NCBI GenBank assembly: GCA_031276675.1
Contig: JAISMO010000179.1
Coordinates: 1-60,350, forward strand
From: Tannerella sp.
GTDB taxonomy: Bacteria > Bacteroidota > Bacteroidia > Bacteroidales > Tannerellaceae
Direction: 5' to 3'
Length of the DNA: 60,350 bases
A program made the translations under genes and the position numbers. The first letter of the stretch is position 1; each line of letters begins with the position of its first letter. This document shows, in pieces, positions 54,078 to 60,350 of the stretch. The notes beneath the pieces are model-generated. The model saw only the letters and a program-made list of their open reading frames with translations, searched no databases and was not told the DNA's origin.

Positions 54078-55421
54078 ATGAACACGCTGATCGAAAACGC
54101 GCAAATCATCAATGAAGGACGTACCTTTACGGGATCGATACTGATTTCGGGGGAATACATTGCCGCTGTCTGCGAAGGCGAAGCGCGGCCGGACGAAGCG
54201 GCCGGTGCGCAGGTTGTGGATGCAGGCGGAAAATGGCTCCTGCCGGGCGTTATCGATGATCAGGTACATTTCCGGGAACCGGGACTGACGCACAAGGGGT
54301 CGCTGGCCAGCGAAAGCCGTGCGGCGGTGGCCGGCGGCGTAACGTCGTACATGGACATGCCCAATACGAATCCGCAAACAACTGTGTTGGAACAGCTGGA
54401 GTGGAAATTCCAGCGCGCCGCCGAAGTCTCGGCAGCCAATTATTCCTTTTTCTTTGGCGGAACAAACGACAATCTGGCGGAACTTCGCCGACTTGACCGT
54501 ACTCGTATCCCCGGTCTGAAACTTTTTCTGGGGTCATCCACCGGAAACATGCTGGTAGACAATCCGGAGACCCTGCGCCGGATCTTTTCCGAAACCGACT
54601 TGCCGATTGCCGTTCATGCCGAAAAGGAAGAAATTATCCGGCGCAACAAGGCCCGTTATCTCAATTTATATGCTAAAGAGACGCTGGACATTTCGTTCCA
54701 TCCCCGTATCCGGAGCGAAGAAGCCTGTTATGCTTCGTCGGCCGAAGCGGTGGAACTGGCCGTATCGCTGGGCACGCGGCTACACCTCCTGCACCTCTCC
54801 ACGGCCAGGGAATTAAGTCTGCTGAGCAGCCGGATTCCCTTGCGGGAAAAGCAAATTACCGGAGAAGTTTGCATCCATCACCTTTGGTTTTCCGATGAAG
54901 ATTATGCAACGCTGGGCAACCGCATCAAATGGAATCCGGCCATCAAGACCGCCGCCAACCGCGCCGCCCTGCGCGCTTCCCTGAACGACAACACCCTAGA
55001 TATCGTAGCCACCGACCATGCGCCTCACCTCATGGCCGAGAAAACGGGCGATTGCCTGACGGCAGCTTCCGGCGGCCCGATGATTCAACATTCACTTGTC
55101 GCCATGCTTGAACTGGCTTTGCAGGGCGTATTTACGAAGGAAAAAGTGGTGGAAAAGATGGCGCATCATCCGGCCGAGCTGTTTCGGATTGACCGCAGGG
55201 GATATATCCGCCCCGGCTATTATGCCGATTTGGTATTGGTTGACCCGCAGGATAGATGGACGGTGTCCGCTGAAAACCTGTTATATAAATGTAAATGGTC
55301 TCCGCTGGAGGGGCAGCAGTTTCATTCCAGGGTATGGAAAACATTCGTTAACGGGCAACAGGTTTACGACGACGGACAAATCAATGACGGCATACGCGGA
55401 ATGGCTCTGAAATATGTATGA
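54078..55421 (+). CDS. pyrC: Dihydroorotase (amidohydrolase superfamily)
   Basis: A 447-residue cytosolic class I dihydroorotase closing carbamoyl-aspartate to dihydroorotate in pyrimidine synthesis. It has [42 protein letters not shown] (Lys148, the likely carboxylated lysine), [17 protein letters not shown] and VATDHAPHL. The first His of the usual HxH pair is replaced by Gln62 (DDQVH, His64 kept). I recall this variant from other Bacteroidetes dihydroorotases, so it may reflect a lineage form rather than loss of activity. It shares a transcript with the mannose synthase gene. Confidence 0.9.
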   Translation: MNTLIENAQIINEGRTFTGSILISGEYIAAVCEGEARPDEAAGAQVVDAGGKWLLPGVIDDQVHFREPGLTHKGSLASESRAAVAGGVTSYMDMPNTNPQTTVLEQLEWKFQRAAEVSAANYSFFFGGTNDNLAELRRLDRTRIPGLKLFLGSSTGNMLVDNPETLRRIFSETDLPIAVHAEKEEIIRRNKARYLNLYAKETLDISFHPRIRSEEACYASSAEAVELAVSLGTRLHLLHLSTARELSLLSSRIPLREKQITGEVCIHHLWFSDEDYATLGNRIKWNPAIKTAANRAALRASLNDNTLDIVATDHAPHLMAEKTGDCLTAASGGPMIQHSLVAMLELALQGVFTKEKVVEKMAHHPAELFRIDRRGYIRPGYYADLVLVDPQDRWTVSAENLLYKCKWSPLEGQQFHSRVWKTFVNGQQVYDDGQINDGIRGMALKYV

Positions 55422-55505
55422 CGGGAAAATATCGGTCTTATGATGAAAATAACGGCATTTTCCGAGAAAAAAGAGCGAAAACATGTTTTATAATATAATT
55501 TTTTG

Positions 55506-55538
55506 TTTGATGATTAACATTTGGGTTGCCTATCTTTG
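55506..55538 (+). promoter_or_regulatory. Promoter of a candidate small RNA
   Basis: TTTG (55506-55509), 21-nt spacer, TATCTTTG (55531-55538). It lies 85 bp after the pyrC stop and is followed within 60 nt by an intrinsic terminator. Confidence 0.75.
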
Positions 55539-55544
55539 TCGCGA

Positions 55545-55628
55545 TAACCAAAGCAATCTTTTCCCTTAAAGACTAATACATGTCAACTCTTTATAAAGCA
55601 GCCTTTGAGAAAAGGCTGTTCTTTTTTC
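55545..55628 (+). ncRNA. Candidate ~84-nt small RNA
   Basis: A consensus promoter (55506-55538) and a strong terminator (55599-55628) delimit a transcript of about 84 nt, with no convincing coding sequence. The 61-codon frame starting at 55580 runs straight through the terminator hairpin and shows no protein features. A separate promoter box at 55772 serves the downstream symporter, so this looks like an independent RNA; it could also be a leader of that gene. No known RNA family is recognised. The 5' part (about 55545-55595) is A/U-rich and looks unstructured, as in antisense-acting small RNAs. Confidence 0.5.
55599..55628 (+). terminator. Intrinsic terminator with GAGA tetraloop
   Basis: CAGCCTTT, loop GAGA, AAAGGCTG: a perfect 8-bp stem (55599-55618), then TTCTTTTTTC. 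Confidence 0.88.
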
Positions 55629-55771
55629 GGATACTTTCCTGCAGATGGAAGCCCGGCAACAGGAAAGAAACTGTCCGACTTCGCATTTCCTTTCCCGATG
55701 CTCCACAGCCCGGCTGTTCGAAAAAAATCGGCTCGCCTGCCGACTTTTATGTCGCTTCCGAATAATTCCAT

Positions 55772-55779
55772 TATTTTTG
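55772..55779 (+). promoter_or_regulatory. -7 box of the symporter operon
   Basis: TATTTTTG matches TAnnTTTG, 79 nt upstream of the symporter start. The -33 region is weak. Confidence 0.45.
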
Positions 55780-55858
55780 CCGTTCGGATGCACTACTTGC
55801 AGTACCATCGTTTTCGCTGTTTCCGGCAAGTGTTGCGCCTTACAAAACTGAGTTGCAC

Positions 55859-57031
55859 ATGAAGAAAATGAAAATTTCCCTGCTGGGGCAAGTCGCGATG
55901 GCGATTGGACTGGGTATCCTGTTCGGACAGTTTTTGCCGGCAGCGGTTGCACGTATTTTTACGACGTTTAATTCCCTGTTCGGGAATTTTCTTTCGTTCT
56001 CCATCCCGCTGATTATTCTGGGACTCGTCGCTCCGGCCATTGGCGAACTGGGCAAGGGCGCCGGGAAACTGCTGGTCATTACTGCGCTTCTGGCGTATGC
56101 GTCGACTGTATTCTCCGGTTTTTTTACTTTTTTCAGCGCTTCGGCCGTCTTTCCGCAGATGCTTCCGCAGACCGCGCTTGCCGCTCTGGAAAATCCGGAA
56201 CATCAAATGCTCGCTTCCTACTTCACCGTCGATATGCCGCCGGTGATGGATATTATGACCGCATTGCTGCTTTCGTTTGTGATCGGTCTGGGATTGTCCG
56301 TCATTCACGGGACGACGTTACAGCACGGGTTTGCCGATTTCAGGGACATTGTTACCGGACTGATTGAAAACGTCATCATCCCCCTGTTGCCGCTGCACAT
56401 CTTCGGCATTTTCCTCAACATCACCCTGAGCGGCCGGATAGCCGATATTCTGTCCATGTTTATCAAAGTGATTCTGGTGATCTTCGTGCTGCATATCCTG
56501 CTGCTTCTGATACAGTTTTCGGTGGCGGGGCTGGTGGGCAGGAGAAACCCGCTGCGTTTGCTGAAGAACATGCTGCCGGCCTACGTCACGGCGCTGGGCA
56601 CCCAGTCGTCGGCCGCAACGATCCCCGTCACGCTGAAGCAGGCGCTCAAAAACGGCGTGAAGGAAACCGTTGCCGTTTTCGTGATACCGCTCTGCGCAAC
56701 GATTCATCTGGCCGGCAGCACCATGAAGATCGTGGCCTGTGCGATGGCCATCATGTACATGGCGGGACAACCCGTTATGCCGGGTGAGTACGGCGGATTT
56801 ATCCTGATGCTGGGCATCACGATGGTGGCCGCGCCGGGCGTGCCCGGAGGAGCCATCATGGCGGCGCTGGGATTGCTGGGCAACATGCTGGGCTTCGATG
56901 AAACGCTCCAGGCGCTGATGATTGCCCTCTACATTGCAATGGACAGTTTCGGAACGGCCTGCAACGTGACCGGAGACGGCGCCATTGCTGTAGTCATTAA
57001 CAAAATAGCCCCGTCTTTTACGGGCAGATGA
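55859..57031 (+). CDS. Dicarboxylate/amino-acid:cation symporter (DAACS family)
   Basis: A 390-residue inner-membrane transporter of the GltP/DctA type with eight membrane segments and two re-entrant loops. GTQSSAATIPVTLKQA is the serine-rich re-entrant hairpin HP1. CATIHLAGSTMKIVACAMAIM is the TM7 region. TMVAAPGVPGGAIMAALG covers HP2, and MDSFGTACNVTGDGAIAV is the TM8 substrate motif. The substrate is a dicarboxylate or acidic amino acid, coupled to Na+ or H+. The start is ATG 55859; a TTG two codons earlier is less likely. It overlaps or precedes the UPF0316 gene within 27 bp. Confidence 0.92.
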   Translation: MKKMKISLLGQVAMAIGLGILFGQFLPAAVARIFTTFNSLFGNFLSFSIPLIILGLVAPAIGELGKGAGKLLVITALLAYASTVFSGFFTFFSASAVFPQMLPQTALAALENPEHQMLASYFTVDMPPVMDIMTALLLSFVIGLGLSVIHGTTLQHGFADFRDIVTGLIENVIIPLLPLHIFGIFLNITLSGRIADILSMFIKVILVIFVLHILLLLIQFSVAGLVGRRNPLRLLKNMLPAYVTALGTQSSAATIPVTLKQALKNGVKETVAVFVIPLCATIHLAGSTMKIVACAMAIMYMAGQPVMPGEYGGFILMLGITMVAAPGVPGGAIMAALGLLGNMLGFDETLQALMIALYIAMDSFGTACNVTGDGAIAVVINKIAPSFTGR

Positions 57032-57057
57032 CTTGCGGTATTTTAAACAATTGTGCT

Positions 57058-57615
57058 ATGAATGAGTTTTTTGAACTGTATCCGTGGATGTTGCCCGTCA
57101 TCATCTTCTTCGGACGCATTTGCGACGTGACGCTGGGAACGTTGCGCATTATTTTCGTGGCCAAGGGCGAAATGAAAAAAGCGCCTCTGGTCGGTTTTTT
57201 TGAAGTATTTATCTGGGTCGTCATCATTTCACAGATATTTACTCATGCCGACAGCCTGATTGCCTACCTGGCCTATGCCGGAGGATATGCGGCGGGCAAT
57301 TTCGTGGGTATTCTGGTGGAAAACAAAATAGCGTTCGGCTTTCAATTGTTTCGCATCTATACGAAAAGCAACGGGCTGGAGCTGGTACAGCTGCTGAACA
57401 GATGCGGTTACGGTTCCACTCATATCTGCGGCGAAGGCGTTGTGGCAGAAGTCGAAATCATCGAAACGGTGGTAAGCCGGAAATCGGGGAAAAAGGTGAA
57501 GGAAATCATCCGCATATTCGACCCGAACGCATTTTATGTGATCGAGGATATTCGTACCAAGCAAAAGGGCATATTTACGGACTCTTCCGCCGGAGCGCCG
57601 AGACTGGGGAAATGA
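57058..57615 (+). CDS. UPF0316/DUF2179-type membrane protein
   Basis: A 185-residue protein with three N-terminal membrane segments (MLPVIIFFGRICDVTLGTLRI; GFFEVFIWVVIISQIF; YLAYAGGYAAGNFVGILVENKI) and a soluble C-terminal DUF2179-like domain from about 110 (GYGSTHICGEGVVAEVEIIETVVSRK; FYVIEDIRTK). Function is unknown for the family. An alternative ATG at 57028 overlaps the symporter stop (ATGA) and would add ten residues outside the membrane core; I prefer 57058. Its coupling to a symporter gene suggests, without proof, a role near that transporter or in ion handling. Confidence 0.85.
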   Translation: MNEFFELYPWMLPVIIFFGRICDVTLGTLRIIFVAKGEMKKAPLVGFFEVFIWVVIISQIFTHADSLIAYLAYAGGYAAGNFVGILVENKIAFGFQLFRIYTKSNGLELVQLLNRCGYGSTHICGEGVVAEVEIIETVVSRKSGKKVKEIIRIFDPNAFYVIEDIRTKQKGIFTDSSAGAPRLGK

Positions 57616-57783
57616 CCGGGCCTGAGCAGGAGGCCGGACGTCAAAGAGGCAGCGCTTTCCGGAAGGTACAGCGCCTGCATCTTCTTTTTCGGGACGCAGC
57701 CGACCGTATGTCTCCTAATTCCCGCTGACAGCGACAAAAAACTTGACAAATGATGGCGACACGGTTCTCCGAAACCCGTCATC

Positions 57784-57798
57784 CTTGCTTTTAGCAAG
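57784..57798. terminator. Short hairpin between convergent genes
   Basis: CTTGCT, loop TTT, AGCAAG, then AACATCCTTTT. It lies between the converging UPF0316 and sugar-transferase genes. Stem and T-run are modest. Confidence 0.35.
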
Positions 57799-57807
57799 AA
57801 CATCCTT

Positions 57808-59205
57808 TTAATAGGCATTTTTCTCACCCCGGAACATGTTGACAATTGTGACGAAGATGATTTTCAGGTCCAGGAAGAACGACCAGTTTTCAATATACCA
57901 CACATCGCGTTTCACGCGCCCTTCCATTTGTTCGAGTGTCCGCGTTTCGCCGCGGTAGCCCATGATCTGGGCCCAGCCGGTAATTCCCGGTTTGACCAGA
58001 TGACGCACCATATACCTGTCTACCAGCTGGGAATACAGCTCTGTATGTTTCAGCATGTGCGGACGCGGACCGACGACCGACATGTCGCCCATCAGGACAT
58101 TCAGGAACTGGGGAAACTCGTCCAGATTCGTTTGCCGGAGGAAACTGCCGATGCGCGTTGTCCGGGGATCATCCCTGACTGCCTGCACCACATCGGCTTC
58201 TTCGTTCACCTTCATTGTCCGGAACTTGTAGCATTCAAACACTTCTCCGTACAGGCCGTTACGTTTCTGCCTGAAAAGAATCGGCCCCGGCGAACTCAAC
58301 TTGATCAGCACTCCGGCAACCAGGTAGAGCAAAGGATAGCAGGTGAGCAGCACCAGCACGGAGAACAGGACATCGAAGGCGCGCTTGATCAACCGGTTGT
58401 ATACCGACTGCAAAGGCTCGTTGCGGAGGGAGAGCAGGGGAATGGATTCCATCATGTCCAGGATCATGCTCTTTTTTACGTCCCGATAGAAGTCGGGAAT
58501 AATATAGAAGCGGATCATGTTTTTCTCGGCAAAGGCAAGCAGTCCCGAGATCCGTTCGCTGTTGGCTCCGGGTATCGTACAGTAGATTTCATCCACGTCA
58601 TGTTCAAGCACAAAGGCGGCCATTTCGTTGATCCGTCCCAGGTAGTTCGGCAGAATGTCTTTCAGCTTCTCGTTGTCGTCAAAGAATCCCAGCACATTGA
58701 ATCCGTAGGAGAGGTCGTTCCGGATGAGGCGGAAAAGCTCCATCCCGTTTTTCCCGGCGCCCACAATGATGATGTTTTTAAAATTATACCCTTTCCGGCG
58801 GTAGATCTTGACGGCTACGCGCACCAGCACGCGCCAGACGGAAAAGCAAAGCATCATGGCCATATAATATACCGCAATGAAGGTGGCCAGATCGTTGCCC
58901 ACGTTCAGGAAAATCAGGCAGGTGGCAAACAGGAAGGTTTGAAACGTGATCAGGGTCAGCGACCGCTGCACAATCCGGTCGAGGAATACCACGGACTGGT
59001 GGAGTTTGACCGGTATGAAATACAGCGAAAAGAAATAGCAGAAGTTCAGCAGCAGCACCACCTCTCTCAGATTGCGCGTAATGGCGCCCGTATACAGGCT
59101 GTCCATTTTGTAATAAACAGAAAAGAAGACGATGTTCAAAATGATCAGATCGCCTGTCCCGATAATCCACTGAATGATGTCCGTATGTTTTGTCTTCTGT
59201 TCCAT
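57808..59205 (-). CDS. Undecaprenyl-phosphate sugar phosphotransferase (WcaJ-like)
   Basis: A 465-residue polyprenyl glycosylphosphotransferase that starts a surface polysaccharide by moving a sugar-1-phosphate to undecaprenyl phosphate. Four membrane segments occupy about 10-125, a Rossmann-like domain follows (IIIVGAGKNGMELFRLI, about 147-163), then a further membrane helix (FDVLFSVLVLLTCYPLLYLV) and the catalytic sugar-transferase domain (PGPILFRQKRNGLYG, YKFRTMKV, LRQTNLDEFPQFLNVLMGD, VGPRPHMLKHTELY, VKPGITGWAQIMGYRGET). Capsule or exopolysaccharide is the likely product. It stands alone here, outside a glycan gene cluster. Confidence 0.94.
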   Translation of the reverse strand: MEQKTKHTDIIQWIIGTGDLIILNIVFFSVYYKMDSLYTGAITRNLREVVLLLNFCYFFSLYFIPVKLHQSVVFLDRIVQRSLTLITFQTFLFATCLIFLNVGNDLATFIAVYYMAMMLCFSVWRVLVRVAVKIYRRKGYNFKNIIIVGAGKNGMELFRLIRNDLSYGFNVLGFFDDNEKLKDILPNYLGRINEMAAFVLEHDVDEIYCTIPGANSERISGLLAFAEKNMIRFYIIPDFYRDVKKSMILDMMESIPLLSLRNEPLQSVYNRLIKRAFDVLFSVLVLLTCYPLLYLVAGVLIKLSSPGPILFRQKRNGLYGEVFECYKFRTMKVNEEADVVQAVRDDPRTTRIGSFLRQTNLDEFPQFLNVLMGDMSVVGPRPHMLKHTELYSQLVDRYMVRHLVKPGITGWAQIMGYRGETRTLEQMEGRVKRDVWYIENWSFFLDLKIIFVTIVNMFRGEKNAY

Positions 59206-59223
59206 TTTCGTAAAAAAATCTCA

Positions 59224-59231
59224 CAAAAGTA
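59224..59231 (-). promoter_or_regulatory. -7 box of the sugar-phosphotransferase gene
   Basis: TACTTTTG on the minus strand, 18 nt upstream of the ATG. It is back to back with the plus-strand promoter at 59239-59268, so the two may compete. Confidence 0.55.
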
Positions 59232-59238
59232 TAGAATA

Positions 59239-59268
59239 TTTCAGAGTAAAAAAAATTCAATATCTTTG
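59239..59268 (+). promoter_or_regulatory. Promoter of the MBL-fold hydrolase gene
   Basis: TTTC (59239-59242), 18-nt spacer, TATCTTTG (59261-59268). It shows that the frame open from 59174 is not the true start. Confidence 0.6.
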
Positions 59269-59326
59269 CGGGCATAAAAAAATTGAAGAAAAAGAAGTGG
59301 AAGCAGCATGTCTCGAGAATGACAGG

Positions 59327-60130
59327 GTGAAATTATCGTTTTTAAGTCTGGCCAGCGGGAGCAGCGGAAACTGTTACTACCTGGGTGTTTCCGGATATGG
59401 CATCCTGATTGACGCCGGCATCAACGTACGCACGATCCGGAAAATCCTGAAAGAAAAAGGACTTGTATTTGAAGAAATAGTCGCCATCCTGGTTACGCAT
59501 GACCATGCCGACCATATCAAGGCGCTCGGATGTCTGGGCGAAAAGCATCACATTCCGGTCTATGCCACCGAGAAGGTACATGAAGGCATTGACCGGAGCC
59601 GGTATGTGGAAGACACGCTGCTTCAGTCGCGCCGCACCATCGAAAAGAGACAGCCTTTCATGATTCGCGATTTCCGGATCGAAGCTTTTGAGGTGCCGCA
59701 TGACAGCAGCGACAGCGTCGGTTTCCTGATCGAATACGGCAACCGCCGTTTCGCCATCGCCACGGATGTGGGTTACATCACGGCTACGGTGAGCGACTAC
59801 CTCTGCCGGGCGAATCACATTGTGCTGGAGGCCAATTATGATGAAGAAATGCTGCGGACGGGAAACTATCCCGATTTTCTGAAAGAACGTGTGTCTTCCA
59901 AAACCGGCCACCTGAGCAACCGCGAAACCGCCGACTTCCTGGCCACACACTACCGGCCTCACATGAAAAACATCTGGCTCTGTCACCTGAGCCGTGAAAA
60001 CAATCACCCCGAACTGGCCTGCAAGACCGTTGATCTCCGGATGGCGCAGGAAGGCATCCGCATCGGACGGGATGTGATGCTGACCGTGCTCAAACGGATG
60101 ATGCCCTCGGAAGTGTTTGTGCTGGAATAA
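59327..60130 (+). CDS. MBL-fold metallo-hydrolase, YycJ/WalJ-like
   Basis: A 267-residue metallo-beta-lactamase-fold protein. Metal ligands lie in VTHDHADHIKAL (HxHxDH, about 56-67), and VPHDSSDSVGFLIEY, ATDVGYIT, LEANYDEEML, and WLCHLSRENNHPELA give the remaining signatures. The opening KLSFLSLASGSSGNCYYLG and length match the YycJ group, thought to be a nuclease that helps cell-wall or DNA repair. I pick GTG 59327 because family members begin at this K/V-K-x-x-FLSLASGSSGN motif; GTG 59297 is the alternative. The gene ends 43 bp before a bidirectional terminator. Confidence 0.9.
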   Translation: MKLSFLSLASGSSGNCYYLGVSGYGILIDAGINVRTIRKILKEKGLVFEEIVAILVTHDHADHIKALGCLGEKHHIPVYATEKVHEGIDRSRYVEDTLLQSRRTIEKRQPFMIRDFRIEAFEVPHDSSDSVGFLIEYGNRRFAIATDVGYITATVSDYLCRANHIVLEANYDEEMLRTGNYPDFLKERVSSKTGHLSNRETADFLATHYRPHMKNIWLCHLSRENNHPELACKTVDLRMAQEGIRIGRDVMLTVLKRMMPSEVFVLE

Positions 60131-60172
60131 AGAAAACAACCGGCTGAACCGCAGCAAACCCGTATAAAACAT

Positions 60173-60212
60173 AAAAACCGAAAGGCGACCCGCTGTCTCC
60201 CTTCGGTTTTTT
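60173..60212. terminator. Bidirectional intrinsic terminator
   Basis: AAAAACCGAA pairs with TTCGGTTTTTT around an inner stem, with an A-run on the left and a T-run on the right, so it can end both the MBL gene and gnd. Confidence 0.8.
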
Positions 60213-60235
60213 AATAAAGTCTACCCTCCCGGTTT

Positions 60236-60350
60236 TCAGACCACGTATGTCGAAGCCGCCGTATCGCCGCCGTGTCCCGTCCAGTTGGTATGGAAAAATT
60301 CGCCGCGCGGACGGTCGATGCGTTCGTAGGTATGTGCGCCGAAATAGTCG
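60236..60350 (-). CDS. gnd: 6-phosphogluconate dehydrogenase, C-terminal part
   Basis: Only the last 37 codons lie in the window. The minus strand reads [18 protein letters not shown] and then [19 protein letters not shown], the family C-terminus with substrate-binding Arg/His ([11 protein letters not shown]). The enzyme makes ribulose-5-phosphate, CO2 and NADPH in the oxidative pentose phosphate pathway. The 5' part lies beyond the right edge. Confidence 0.93.
   Translation of the reverse strand, partial: DYFGAHTYERIDRPRGEFFHTNWTGHGGDTAASTYVV

Noticed and set aside
55580..55765. A 61-residue frame MSTLYKAAFEKRLF after pyrC.
   Set aside because: It runs through a strong intrinsic terminator and has no protein features.
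59174..59326. Longer start for the MBL-fold gene that overlaps the sugar-transferase gene.
   Set aside because: The TATCTTTG promoter box lies inside this stretch, and the family begins at KLSFLSLASGSSGN.

Overview
The window is a chromosomal segment of a Bacteroidales bacterium (phylum Bacteroidota). The indicators are two SusC/SusD pairs, an ECF sigma/FecR regulatory pair, lipoproteins with Bacteroidetes-type signal peptides, and many promoters of the Bacteroidetes form TTTG-N18-21-TAnnTTTG. The MurE protein carries the DNPR motif, so the peptidoglycan is probably of the meso-diaminopimelate type. Most of the window is conserved core genome. The accessory parts are the two glycan-uptake loci, a degenerate area at the left end, and several unusually organised intergenic regions.

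Layout from left to right. 1-2500: a 21-bp-periodic array in front of an uncharacterised gene, tRNA-Ser(GCT), an IS30-family transposase scar, and a truncated pseudogene. 2537-11396 (minus strand): a regulated polysaccharide-utilisation locus of ECF sigma factor, FecR anti-sigma, SusC, SusD and a GH99/WbsX-like lipoprotein. A second 21-bp array sits between the sigma and FecR genes. 11733-26637 (plus): the division and cell-wall (dcw) cluster rsmH-ftsL-ftsI-murE-mraY-murD-ftsW-murG/murC-ftsQ-ftsA-ftsZ, followed by a yqeY-like gene. No mraZ is present, and murG and murC form a single reading frame. 27362-35044 (minus): gltB-gltD-asnB, nitrogen assimilation from 2-oxoglutarate to glutamate and asparagine. 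35459-41234: a third array, a small secreted basic protein, mutS, and an APC amino-acid permease behind an attenuator-like leader. 41401-49945: a methyltransferase and a second SusC/SusD locus with two surface lipoproteins, with a fourth array inside it. 49954-60350: tex, an Rpn-type PD-(D/E)XK nuclease, a polyprenol-phosphate mannose synthase with dihydroorotase, a candidate small RNA, a dicarboxylate/amino-acid symporter with a UPF0316 membrane protein, a polyprenyl sugar-phosphate transferase, a YycJ-like metallo-beta-lactamase-fold hydrolase, and the 3' end of gnd.

The most unusual signal is in the spacers. Four intergenic regions each hold 9-12 tandem units of exactly 20 or 21 bp, about two helical turns. 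The unit sequence is different at each locus. In three arrays the first unit is inverted relative to the next, so it makes a hairpin; in the fourth the unit is itself palindromic. A separate ~100-bp element occurs twice directly downstream of genes, with compensatory changes in its stem. Other candidates are a promoter-plus-terminator small RNA, a leader with a short KR-containing ORF before the permease, and a perfect 24-bp palindrome over the ECF sigma promoter. All functions given are inferred from sequence reading alone; no database search was run.
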